Positions 10,598 through 21,200 of a DNA stretch of 64,000 nucleotides are shown here, piece after piece. Within the stretch, counting starts at the first letter, position 1; each line of letters starts with the position of its first letter. The position numbers and the translations under genes are program-made. Source of the stretch: Bretschneidera sinensis (Eukaryota; Streptophyta; Magnoliopsida; Brassicales; Akaniaceae); the NCBI GenBank assembly GCA_023935145.1, contig CM043698.1:71944501-72008500 (forward strand). Reading direction: 5' to 3'. The notes beneath the pieces were generated by a model. The model was not told the DNA's origin. It did not search any database and saw nothing but the letters and a program-made list of their open reading frames with translations.

Positions 10598-11876
10598 TGA
10601 TAAGAGCCATAAAATGCATCTCAACAATGTTTAATTGTTAGCATTTTATGATTCTTCTCGGTCTTTATTGCACTTTTATGTGTTGATAACCCTTAAGTAA
10701 TATTATTGGAACACTGACTTATTCCAATGCATGTTCATGTATTTTGAGTCCAAAGAGAAGAAGAAGCGATCGTTGTTTAAAGCACCAAGATTCCATGCAC
10801 GACGGAGCATTGGAGTGGCGGCGGAGAGGCAAAACACGAAGAAAATTAACAATCAATGAGGTACTCCTCAGCCAACCCCGCGGTGCCCAGAAACCTTTAT
10901 GTTGTGAACAATCATTGAGCACTGTGGTGCTCCCCAGCCAGCACCATGGTGCCCAGAAGCTTACCCAGTCAAATCATACCCAGCACCGCAGTGCGCACAC
11001 GGGATTGTATCTCCGAGTTAGACTTTAATTAGGGTTTTAAACGTTAGATTAAACCCAAGATCACCCTTGAACCCTTGTACTATAAATAGGTCACTTAGGG
11101 TTTAAAAGAAATGAGCTTGTTGTGGAAAAAAAGGCCAAAAAACTCAAGGCAGCAACTCTCATCCATAAAAGTGTTTAGCCATGAACACCATGGCTAACTA
11201 ACTTCCAAGCAAGGTGAAGGGATGAATCCCTAGGTGTAGTTGTTCCTATCTTCCTTTATTTGATTCAGTTATAATAAGAATTTATTGTCAAAACATTGTC
11301 ATGATTTACTTCTTTATCTAATTATAAGATCTTATCTATTCCGATGATTGTATCTTTTTCTTTGATATAAATTTAGTCATGCTTCTCTTATGTCAAGATT
11401 GTTTGGGTATAATTGAGTCCGGTAAATCTAGCATTTAGGTTTGTCCATTACTGTAATATTGTCAACAAAGATATATTGTCATTTCTTGATAAACCTATAA
11501 GATAGATCATACGTGCATGAATCGAAAATAAAAAGTATTTCATAACAATCATATTAGGGTTTATATATGTGCTCATTGAATACTTATCGATTGCCTGTTT
11601 GGGATGTGAAACTTACAACCGAGATAAAAATAATTGAATCAAGTTAGGAATAGGGCAACGAACCTAGGGAGGATTCCCGGATCCTTGTTATCTTCCTATT
11701 ATATTCTACAATCTATTTTACACAATTACTTCACTACCAAAAGTTCATATTTTCTCACTTAAATCTTTATCGTTTGTGTTATGGTTTACACCTTCTTTTG
11801 TAGTTAACTTGTTTCTCTGTGGAATCGACACCCCAAAGCCGTGCTACAACAACCGCATATGTTTTTAGCGTAATCA
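10598..11876 (+). repeat. Athila-1 3' LTR, full length
   Basis: 1279 bp with TG...CA ends, followed by TATAT at 11877-11881. The first about 330 bp match the truncated 5' LTR with scattered differences, which indicates an insertion that is not recent. It holds four GCACC-NN-GGTGC-type palindromes (10876-10888, 10917-10932, 10941-10952, 10983-10994) and a TATA box. Confidence 0.9.
11081..11088 (+). promoter_or_regulatory. TATA box of the Athila-1 LTR promoter
   Basis: TATAAATA, preceded by GTAC and lying about 90 bp after the last palindrome of the LTR cluster. This is the expected U3 core promoter position; the R region would begin near 11115. Confidence 0.6.
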
Positions 11877-11881
11877 TATAT

Positions 11882-11934
11882 CAAGCCCATGTTCGGGTGA
11901 TCTCCCACCATGTAAAGTACTCTCGACCTTAACA
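11882..11934 (+). repeat. TRIM second LTR, distal part
   Basis: It continues the sequence broken at 1683 and ends CCTTAACA like the first TRIM LTR. The next bases AGTTT resemble CGTTT before the first LTR (1213-1217), a likely eroded target duplication of the TRIM. Confidence 0.75.
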
Positions 11935-12288
11935 AGTTTCTCTCTCTAGAACATACACTATTTCTCTTTTCATTTTATGTCTGTTTTCAATACTTACAGA
12001 AAATTGGTTGGTTACCAATAACCAACAAAATATGTATGAATGAGGAGGAGTTATGTCTCCTTGAGATCACTTTTGAGTTATATTGGTACTCATCCATGCA
12101 TATCAGACCTATGTTCAGGTGATCTCGCTGTATGAAGTACTCTTGACCTTAACAAGTTTCTCTCTTTAGAACATGTGCTATGTCTTTCTTCATTTTCTGT
12201 TTGTTTTCCATACATATAGCAAATTAGTTGGTTACCAATAACCAACAAAATATATATGAATGGAGGAGTTATGTCTCCTTGAGGATTT
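11935..12288 (+). repeat. Tandem repeat of TRIM-end plus flank
   Basis: The flank after the TRIM (11935-12063: TCTCTCTAGAACAT ... GTTGGTTACCAATAACCAAC ... GAGTTATGTCTCC) is repeated at 12146-12288, and the second unit is preceded (12067-12145) by another partial TRIM LTR without the Athila element. Each unit contains an 8-bp inverted pair GTTGGTTA/TAACCAAC around CCAA. The second unit is therefore a paralogous empty site for the Athila insertion. Confidence 0.75.
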
Positions 12289-12542
12289 GTGTCTTTTGAT
12301 AAACTTGTACTAAATATATTTTGGCCGGGTCAGGCCGTCCATCATGGGCGCCCAACCTGACCCGAAATCCAACAAAGCATTCTTTCAAGAAATAGAGCTG
12401 ATGAGGAGAATTACTCAAACCTCTGGCTGACTGCCAATGTGTTTGATGATCCAAATTACATGCAAAACAATTGCATCAACAGTTAGATAAATGAAGGGTG
12501 CAGGAAAACAAAACATCAAAAAAAGAGAGGAGGAATGCAACA

Positions 12543-15388
12543 CTAAGAAACAGAGCTGAAGGGCTTGTAGGTATGCAGCTCCTTAATGAGGCCTTGAATG
12601 GACCCAACAGCAGCAAGAATTGATGCAACAAAGCAAGCTCCACTCAGAGTCTTTAGACATATCCAGGTGAACGTTAATCGTTGTGTTTTTGCCTGTGAAA
12701 TGTACATTTCTATCGGGAAATACACTACCAATGGCCAGTATGAAAATGCTCCAATTAGACCCAAAACACTGTTGAAGAATGGAAATATCATTGCGATCAC
12801 AGCCGTTAATGTTACATAAAACGTCCTCCACACCAGTCTGAAGATATTGACATTGCAAACACCACACAGGGGAATGCTAACAGGGTATCCTTTCGTTATA
12901 AATTTGTTTTCTGGCCAACAGCTGTAGCACAAATCTTCCACAAGCCTGAAAGTTGGTTGGGTGAAAACCTACCCAAAGAATCAAAAGATTTAGATCTTGT
13001 ATTGATGCTCTTTCAGTAAAACTCAGCCAGCCTTTTTGGTGGTAGCAGTTATCTAGAATGTCGAGGAAGAAACATTTATGTATGATATTCACAGCAAATT
13101 AATTTAGTGCTTTCAAGTTAATTACCTGATAAGCTCCCACAAGATGAACAACAATGCACAGATTAGCTAAGTCAACAAGCCAAAAGGGTTCATAGAAACC
13201 GAATCCTGTTAAGAAATTCCCCGGTGCTTGGTTCCCGAATGCTGCATAACCCAAAATTCCACACAACATGTAGAAAGTTGTGGTCACTGAGATGCCAATT
13301 TTGATAGCCTTTCTCATGACTTTGTTCTCTGGCGGGCTTGATTTTAGTGTATCCTGCAATCGTAGAAACCATTAAACTTTTGGATAAAATTATAGTAGAA
13401 GCTAGCACTTAATTGTTTTGAGAAGGCCGATTTAATGCAAAAATTATACCATTGTTTCTTGAATAAAAATCTAAGGAAACTAAATAAATAGAAACCAAAA
13501 AATGTTTGTGTATCAGGAATTTGGAGATGAACTAATCAGCCAATTTGGTTTCTATGCGCAGAACAAATGCATATCTTGGTGCAGAGGATCCTTTACATCA
13601 TTGGGGAACATCAAGGCTTAGTAGCTCAATTATGAAGCAGGCATTTTGCTGGTTAGTAGTCGATTTCCTGGACTAGGCTTTACTATAAGTGGCAGTTAAT
13701 ATGTTAAAGAATTGTTTTCTTGTTGCTATTTAGTTAATCCTTGCATATTTAAACTCAGTAATGCACCATCTTCGTTTACATTCAGAAGAAAATGGCTTAC
13801 CTGTTAAGTTAGAAATTAGAACTTGCCTGTATCTCAATAAGAACTACTGTGTAAGCATAGCCAAAGGCAATGTTTCCAATTGACCCCATGGTGTTCCAAA
13901 TCTTCTCCGCCCTTGTTACATCCACTCCAACGGTTACACCTGTTAGGCTAGATCTAACATGCTTCCCTGCTTCAAATCACAAAAGACTACCAAATTAGAG
14001 ATACTTTCTTATGATTATCGATATTGTTAATTAAGGTTTTTGTCTTGGTATTAGTTTAAGCATTATTGACCTTCTGCAATTTTGGCAATGGAGAGACCTA
14101 TGCCTATCAAGGCGTAAGCAAAAGACATGACAGCAGCAACCACAGAGAGTCCTGCCAGCTTGTGAAAATTAGGAGTTTGGCTCAATATTATCTGTGTGAT
14201 CGCGAAGATGATCATGAACATATTGTTTGATGTGTGACATCCTGCATCATGGCCATACTTATGAAAACAATTTGATCTTTTGATGGCCCTGGTTAAGATA
14301 AGCAAAGTGACTTAGATATGTCTTGGAATCGATGTCTGTGAATATATACATCTGTCAATGCTAATATCATGAAACATACCAAGGAAATCACACATAGGGA
14401 TCTAAGGAAATTTTTCCCAACAAAACTCAACAGAATAGACACCGCATACTCATATTTTTTCCAAGCATATATAATCCAAAATGCACCAATATGGATAACG
14501 GCAAAGAATATCATTTTCAATGGAAACAAATTCCAGTAGAAGAGATGAATCTTAAGAACAACCAGATTTATATGGAAATTAAAAGCTATGAACAATCATT
14601 CACACGGATCATTAATACTTACGCTATGCTAATAGATGAAGTGATTGTGTATCCGATACTTGTTCCTATGAAATTCCCATATTGAGCAAACCCACAGAAC
14701 TTGTACTTAATTCCTCCTGTGGAGGAAAAAGAAGAGAGATTAGAGATTGAGAATTCTTAGGAAACCCCATTTAATTTTTTTTAACTCCATTTAACAAAAA
14801 CAAATCTATGATTAATTAAAAGACGCATGTGGGAAAATTTCAATTTAAACTAAGATGCTTTTGAACCAACAAAAACACAAATAAGCAGGAATGAATATGA
14901 TAAATCATTAACCATAAAGAAAAAGTTGGATTATAATAATCTAACACAAGAACAGAGGAAGTACCTAAATTGGCTTTTACAGCATCCATGTAGGTGTAGT
15001 TTCTTCTTCCAGTAATAGGGTCAGGGGACCTGTAACTGTCAGCAAGTAGACCAGAAGTGAACCAAGTGATGAGAGAGAAGATCATTAGAGCCATAGGCCC
15101 AGCAATCCAGCCTAACTGAGCTAAGGCCCAAGCCAGAGACAGCACTCCTGATCCTATAACTGCTGTTATGATATGTGCACTTGCAGTCATCCAGGTTCCT
15201 ACCAAAAGGAAAGAAAAAATTCAGAAGTTTTAAATTCAAGTTAAAAGGAATAGAAAATCTGCAGAACAAAGAGAAAAACTGATACCAGTTCGTTTTGAGC
15301 GACCATCATCATCAAAACTAGCATTAGAATCACCAGTTTCAATTGTCTCCATGACAAAGCTTGCATTATTTTGCAGTTTTGGAGCCAT
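12543..15388 (-). CDS. AAP: Amino-acid permease, AAP family, copy 1
   Basis: Proton-coupled amino-acid importer of the plasma membrane (amino acid/auxin permease family). Seven exons on the minus strand: 15388-15286, 15198-14965, 14716-14623, 14288-14071, 13966-13827, 13353-13126, 12968-12543. The sum is 1443 bp, or 480 residues plus TAG, close to Arabidopsis AAP6. The reading frame is open through every junction. Landmarks: hydrophilic N terminus with ETGDSN and DDDGRSKRTG; GSGVLSLAWALAQLGWIAGP; SPDPITGRRNYTYMDAVKANLG; KRSNCFHKYG; DTLKSSPPENK; YAAFGNQAPGNFLTGFGFYEPFW; C-terminal SYKPF-type ending HTYKPFSSVS. The exon 5 donor is GC (CAG|GCAAGT), all others GT. The AAP1/6/8 branch seems closest by motif. 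Its tandem paralogue lies at 18251-22543. Start chosen at MAPKLQNNA because splicing and the paralogue agree. Confidence 0.93.
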
Positions 15389-15510
15389 CTGTCTCCCTAT
15401 CAAAATAATCTTGGAGTTCCTGTTCCTGTGTGCTGTGTATATTTTTCAAGATCTTATGCAAAAGGATAAGAATTAAGCTAGAAAGGATAACAATTTTCAG
15501 CAAACTTGTT

Positions 15511-15520
15511 CTTATAAATA
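15511..15520 (-). promoter_or_regulatory. Likely TATA box of AAP copy 1
   Basis: The minus strand reads TATTTATAAG about 125 bp before the start codon. The flanking sequence is related to the same position upstream of copy 2. Confidence 0.4.
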
Positions 15521-16190
15521 CATGAGGTACTATCCACTGAATTATGAAGTTTTCTATCAGTTATGGGGAAATTAAGCAAAAGAATCAAGGCAACTAAATC
15601 AGACATATTTGGTAGATATAAGACCATGTTTGGGAACTGGTTAAAGCATGCTTAAATCAGTAAGTTCAAGGCAAAAATTCCTTAAATTTACTTATTTAAG
15701 TCCCAAACATCTCCTAAGTGTGATATTAACTTCTTTGGTAGGTGTTAGGAATTGAGGCAGCTCTAAGCAAGCTGTAAAATACTGTTATAGTAACCAGATC
15801 TGGTTTTAAAAACCTGTTTATTGACTGTAAACCACAATATTAATTTCACTGTACCTATCCTTTTGGTCAGAGAATTAAAACAATCTGTTTGGTTGCCCTT
15901 GCTACTACAAGATATGCGGCTAACATTCTCTGTTACTACTCATCTTCATTATGATAAATGATAATCATATTTCTATTAAAATTGCACTTAATGACGTGTT
16001 TCATGAGCCTACAAAAAACATTTATGAATAGTAAATTTCAATTTTTGCGTCAACACATTGATTGTGGTACTCTTCGTCTCTTAACTGTTGCCTCCATTGA
16101 TCAGCCAACTGATGTGTAACGGAAGGACATCAGCCTAGGAGATTTCATGATTTAATTTCCAAACAAGTTTTTCCTTTGGATAAAGGCGAC
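15521..16190. other. Spacer upstream of AAP copy 1, with a small MITE-like repeat
   Basis: No gene is seen. At 15626-15710 an 85-bp segment has inverted ends, ATGTTTGGGAACT against AAGTCCCAAACAT (one mismatch plus one shift), suggesting a very small MITE or remnant. The rest is AT-rich without recognised features. Confidence 0.4.
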
Positions 16191-16315
16191 TTTTATTTAT
16201 CCTGGAAAACTACAACACTAAGCAGCAAGGCTGCTACTGAAGGAAACAAAACTACCTAACAACACAACAAACTGTTACAACGAAAAGCAGACAGATTACA
16301 AACACCCCTAATTCC

Positions 16316-17513
16316 CTAGGACCAGATTGAACCCCATTTTACAGCACTACTTGAACTTACAGAACTTTTATCAAAATTCTTGCCTTCCTGTATTGTCACC
16401 TTAACATCAGTCAGAATTTTATCCAGAACAGAATTAGTACTGTTGTGAATCTGTTGATGCGGTCTAATGTTTCTCTCTTTCCATATATGATATATACAGG
16501 CACTGCAAGCAAGCCTAAGAAGATAAGACAAAGTGGATTTTCCTTTCAAAGAATTAATTGCCCAATTTAACTCAACCAGCCAAGCTCCAACTGGTTGTCT
16601 TTGAACTTCTGCTTTGTGAAGGAGATTCTGCCAAAGTTGCTTTCAGAAAGAACAAGCATAAATCAAGTGATCCCTTGTCTCGACAGATCCATTAAAAAGA
16701 AAATATGTGGAATTTAGTGGTAAACCCTATTTCAGAAGTCTTGACTTAGTAGCCAGCCTATCATTTATAGCCAACCAGCTGATAAAACTATGCGTTGGGG
16801 TAGATCTAGTAAACCAAACGCTTATGCCAAGGTACCTTTGCTTTGTTAAACCTGAGAGCCTCCCAAGTTTCCTTGGTATTGAATTTTCTTGAATTTGATG
16901 AAATTCAGAGAACCTTATCTTCTACTGATTCATCGGGATAAATGGTTTTACATAAAGCGATTTGAATTTCTGCTAAGTCCTCAGACCATGCAGCAGGCCA
17001 AGCCCAATATCTTCCATTGATAACTGCTGAAACTCTAGCTTGTTCAGGGATTGAGGAATCATGGGAAACTCTTCTTCTATGGTGACTTAGGAGAGGTCCT
17101 GTGGGATGCCAATTATCATACCATAGGTTTATATTTTTTTCCATTACCCACAACATGTTTTATCATAGGTCTAGCTAGAGGTCTAAGCTTCAATAACTTC
17201 CTCCAACCACATGAACAGTCTTTGGGAGGGTTCACTGACCAGAGACTCCTCCCTCTTAGTACATACTTAATAATTCAAGAAACCCCGAAGATTGTGATTG
17301 TGTGAAAGGGATCCGAATATTTCTGAGGACAGAAACTTGATTACAAACAAATAGATTTCTCAATGCAAGGCCACCTTCAGACTTGGGATAACAGAGATCT
17401 TCCCAGCTAACTTTTTGCATAAGTAGCATTTCCAAACTTACGTTAGCGTCTTCTACATCATCATGAGTTTGAGCGGCAATGATAAAGTATTTAGAATATA
17501 CCACTTTGTTCAC
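16316..17513 (-). pseudogene. LINE (non-LTR retrotransposon) ORF2 C-terminal fragment
   Basis: Read right to left, three blocks of a plant L1-type ORF2 tail appear: 17513-17256 with VSWEDLCYPKSEGGLALRNL, 17156-16905 with INLWYDNWHPTGPLL (region after the RT thumb), and about 16720-16316 with FNGSVETRDHLIYACSF, LWQNLLHKAE and ACIYHIWKERNIR, the zinc-binding RT-associated domain. Frameshifts and stops separate them. The endonuclease and RT core are absent, consistent with either 5' truncation or decay. It lies between the two AAP copies. No clear poly(A) or target duplication was found near 16190. Confidence 0.75.
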
Positions 17514-17540
17514 GTGCGGGTTGACTTGTTTATAGCACAG

Positions 17541-17731
17541 TTAGGGTGTGTTTGGTGGACGGGATGACGAGAGGATAGAATAATTTTTATCCTATAAGTG
17601 TGTTTGGTGTACAAGATAAGGGGGAGAATGGGATATCTCATCCGGTCATAATAGTATAAAATCATCTTGCTTTGAGGGTAAGATGAAACATTCTATTTTT
17701 CTCCTCATCCTGTCTACCAAACACACCCTAA
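17541..17731. mobile_element. MITE-like element, 191 bp
   Basis: Inverted ends TTAGGGTGTGTTTGGTGGAC and GTCTACCAAACACACCCTAA face each other across about 150 bp of non-coding AT-rich DNA. This is a DNA-transposon-derived MITE by structure. The target duplication is not clear (TTA/TAA could be site or end), so PIF/Harbinger and hAT origins both remain possible. Confidence 0.7.
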
Positions 17732-18070
17732 CCATATGTGATTTCTTTCCTTTTCTCTTTGTAGTCTGTATACTTTTCAATAATACATGACACATATTCT
17801 TCTTTATTGTGTTCCTCAGAGGGGAGTCTTAGATCCTTGAGAGGAATGAGATATGCTGAAACCTTGGGATCCCATCGTAGATGCCTGGCTTGGCTTGCTA
17901 CCAAAGGTGATTCTGAGAAAGGTGGAATGATGGTTTTGTTTCTGTTGATAAGTGAGAAATTGTTTATTCTTTAGGTGATCTCTTAAAGCTCAAGATTTCT
18001 CAATGCCAAAAGGTTGATGGTGGTTGGTAATGCATACTTGAAAACCAAATAATGTATATATCATATTTGA
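17732..18070. other. Spacer without recognised gene
   Basis: Nothing is recognised. From about 18071 leftover similarity to the 3' flank of AAP copy 1 (12377 onward) begins, marking the edge of the tandem gene duplication. Confidence 0.4.
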
Positions 18071-18250
18071 AGCATTCTTCAAGAAATAGAGCTTATAAAG
18101 GGCACTCTGTCAAAACCTCAAACAATTGCCAATGAGTTATTGATGATCCAAATTATATTGAACACAATTTGCATCAATAGTTATTAGCTAAATAAATGGA
18201 GCAGGAAAACTAGTGAAAAGAAAAGAAGGAAAAAAAAGAGGAGGGCAACA

Positions 18251-21200
18251 CTAAGAAACAGAGCTGAAGGGCTTGTAGGTATGCAGCTCCTTAATGAGGC
18301 CTTGAATGGACCCAACAGCAGCAAGAATTGATACAACCAAGCAAGCTGCACTCAGAATCTTTAGCCATACCCAGGTGAAAGTTAACCGTTGAATTTTTGC
18401 CAGAGAAATGTACATCTCTATAGGGAAATACACGGTCAACGGCCAGAATGAAGATGCTCCAAGTAGACCCAAAACACTGTTGAAGAATGGAAATATCATT
18501 GCGATCAAAGCCGTTACTATCACATACAATGTCCTCCACAGCAGTCTGAAAATATTTACATGGTAAACACTACACAGGGGAATGCTAACAGGGTATCCTG
18601 TCGTAATAAATTTACTTCCTGGCATCTGCTTGTAGCACCAACCTTCCACAAGGCTGAAAATTGGTTGGCAGAAAACCTGCAGCCGTACAGAATCAAATAT
18701 TAACAAATTTTGTGAAAATTTGATGCTGTTTTAGTAAAAACCCAACTAGAGTTTTGATGGTAGCAATCAGACGGAATTTGAAGGAAGAAACAGTATTGAC
18801 AACAAATTGAGCATACTGTGCGCACAGTGTGGGCGCAGATTACGCAATCTGTACGCATTGTGCCCCCAAAAGCCTCAGTGTGCACATTGTGTGCGGGTTG
18901 TGTGCGGGCTATGTGTCGGCTGTGCGCGCAGTGTGCAGGCTGTGCGCATAATGTGCGCACAGTGTGCGTGCTATGTACTGGTTGTGCGGGCAGTTTGTGC
19001 CCAGATTGCGCAGACTGTGCCCAGAGAGGGAGCCTGAAAAACGGCTACCACATCCAAGGAAGGCAGCAGGCGCACAAATTACCCAATCCTGACACAGGGA
19101 GGTAGTGACAATAAATAGCAATACTGGGCTCTTAGAGTCTGGTAATTGGAATGAGTACAATCTAAATCCACACCTGATTCTATTTTCTACATGCTACTGC
19201 TTTCAAGTTTTACCTGATAAGCCCCCACAAGATGAACAACAATGCACAGATTAGCAATGTCTACAAGCCAGAATGGTTCATAGAAACCAAATCCTGTTAA
19301 AAAATTTCCCGGTGCTTGGTTACCAAAAGCTGCATAACCCAGAAGTCCACACAACATGTAGAACATTGTGGTAACTGAGACGCCAATGGTGGAAGCCTTT
19401 TTCATTTCTTTGTTCTCTGGCGGGCTTGATTTTAGTGTATCCTGCAATCCAAGGAATGATTCACTTCTGTATAAGATAATAGTAAAAGCAAACACTGAAT
19501 TGTTTTGAGCAGACTGGCGTAATGCCTACCTAATGTAAAAATTGTACTGTTGTTTCTTGAATAAAGAGGAAATTGAATAGAAACTGAAAATGTTTTCTAT
19601 GCAGCATGACTTTAGAGATAAACTAATCTGTCAATTCATTTTCTATGTGCAGAACAAATTCAACTCTTAGTGCAGAAGTCATCATTGGGGAATATCAAGG
19701 CTTAGAGCTCAATTATGAAACAGGCATTTTGCTGGTAAGTCTATTTCCTGGATTTGTTGCTATTATTGACAGTTGAAATGGCAAAGAATTGTGTCGTTGT
19801 TGCTATTTAGTTATAAACCTTGCATATTTAAATGTAGTAATGCATAGACAAAGGCAATCTTTGCTGAAATTCGAAAGAAAAAAAATGACTTGCCTTTTAA
19901 GTTAGAAATTAGAACTTGCCTGTATCTCAATAAGGACAGTAGAGAAAGCATAGGCAAAGGCAATGTTTCCCATTGCCCCCAGGGAGTTCCAAATCTTCTC
20001 CGAACTTGTCACATCCACTCCAACGATTACTCCTGTTAGGCTAGACCTAACATGATTCCCTGCTTCAAATCACAAAAGACTATCAAATTAAATACATTAA
20101 CTTCTTATGGTTATTGATATTGTTAATTAAGGTCAATTAAGGCTTTGGCTTGGTATTAGTTTTAGCATTGTTATTGACCTTCCGCAATTTTGGCAATGGA
20201 GAGACTGAGGCCTATCAAAGCATAACTAAAAGACATGACAGCAGCAATCACGGAGAGTCCAGTCAGCTCGTGAAAATTAGGAGTTTGGCTTAGTATTATC
20301 TGCATGATCCCGAAGATGATCATGTACATATTGTTTGATGTGTGACATCCTACATCATGGCCATACTTGTGAAAGCAATTTGATCTTTTAATGGCCCTGG
20401 TTAAGAAATGCAAAGTCATGTGAGACGGTTAATCTCATAAAATATGGTAACTTGGTAAGGAAATCACATAGGGATTAAGGAAAATTTTAGGCCTATAAAG
20501 ATATCTACCAACAAAACTTCAGAATAGACACTACATACATATATTTTTTCCCAGCATATAAAATCCAAAATCCCTCAAGGTAAATAAAGGCAATCATAAT
20601 CTCTTTTTTTGGAAATAAATCCCATTAAAAGGACAAGCCTTGAAAACATATAGATTCATATGGAAAGGGAAAGCTATAAGCAATCATTCACACAGATCAA
20701 GTTTGAACTCATACGCCATGCTAATAGATGCAGTGATTGTGTATCCAATAGTTATCCCTACGAGATTTCCATATTGAGCTAATCCACAGAGCTTGTACTG
20801 AAATCCTCCTGTGGAGAAAAAAAGAGAGATTAGAGATCTAGAATTATAGGAAAACCCATTTAGATTTTTTTAGCTTCATTTAACAAGAAGGACCCTACGT
20901 TTAGTTAAATGACTCATGTACCGTCCAGCTTAGCAATAGTTTCGGTTTATAGTTTACAAAACTGTTTTTAAAACACTTTTTGATAAAATAGTGAAGTTAA
21001 AAACTATTTAGAGTTTCGTAAAATTGCGGTGAAAACAACTTTTATGACACTTTCAGTTTCTCATAATCTATTTTTTTAGCTTTTGATTCTTTTTTAAAAA
21101 GGGATGTTTGGTCTATCTTTTGCATGTAGGAAACAAAAACTATTTCATAAACTCTCGGATGGAGCTAATCCACAGAGCTTCTCCTTCTATGGAGAAAAAA

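Larger units (their letters stand above)
1684..11876 (+). mobile_element. Athila-type Ty3/gypsy LTR retrotransposon (Athila-1), decayed
   Basis: The boundaries are set by TG...CA ends and a TATAT target duplication on both sides. Order on the plus strand: truncated LTR, gag, protease, reverse transcriptase, RNase H, integrase, an extra post-pol frame, polypurine tract, full LTR. The protein sequences fit the Athila clade: a DxGASVNLMP-type protease and FMDD reverse transcriptase, with the protease lying between gag and RT. Many in-frame stops, two catalytic substitutions and a frameshift mean it cannot supply its own proteins. Confidence 0.9.

Noticed and set aside
12325..12370. CGGGTCAGG/CCTGACCCG inverted repeat downstream of AAP copy 1 as a terminator
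   Set aside because: Plant RNA polymerase II genes do not use hairpin terminators; probably a repeat remnant.
18807..19160. Open frames on both strands rich in Cys/Arg or His/Ala through the intron 6 repeat of AAP copy 2
   Set aside because: They overlap in several frames and come from the GTGTGCGC repeat composition; no domain, and they lie inside an intron with clear splice sites.
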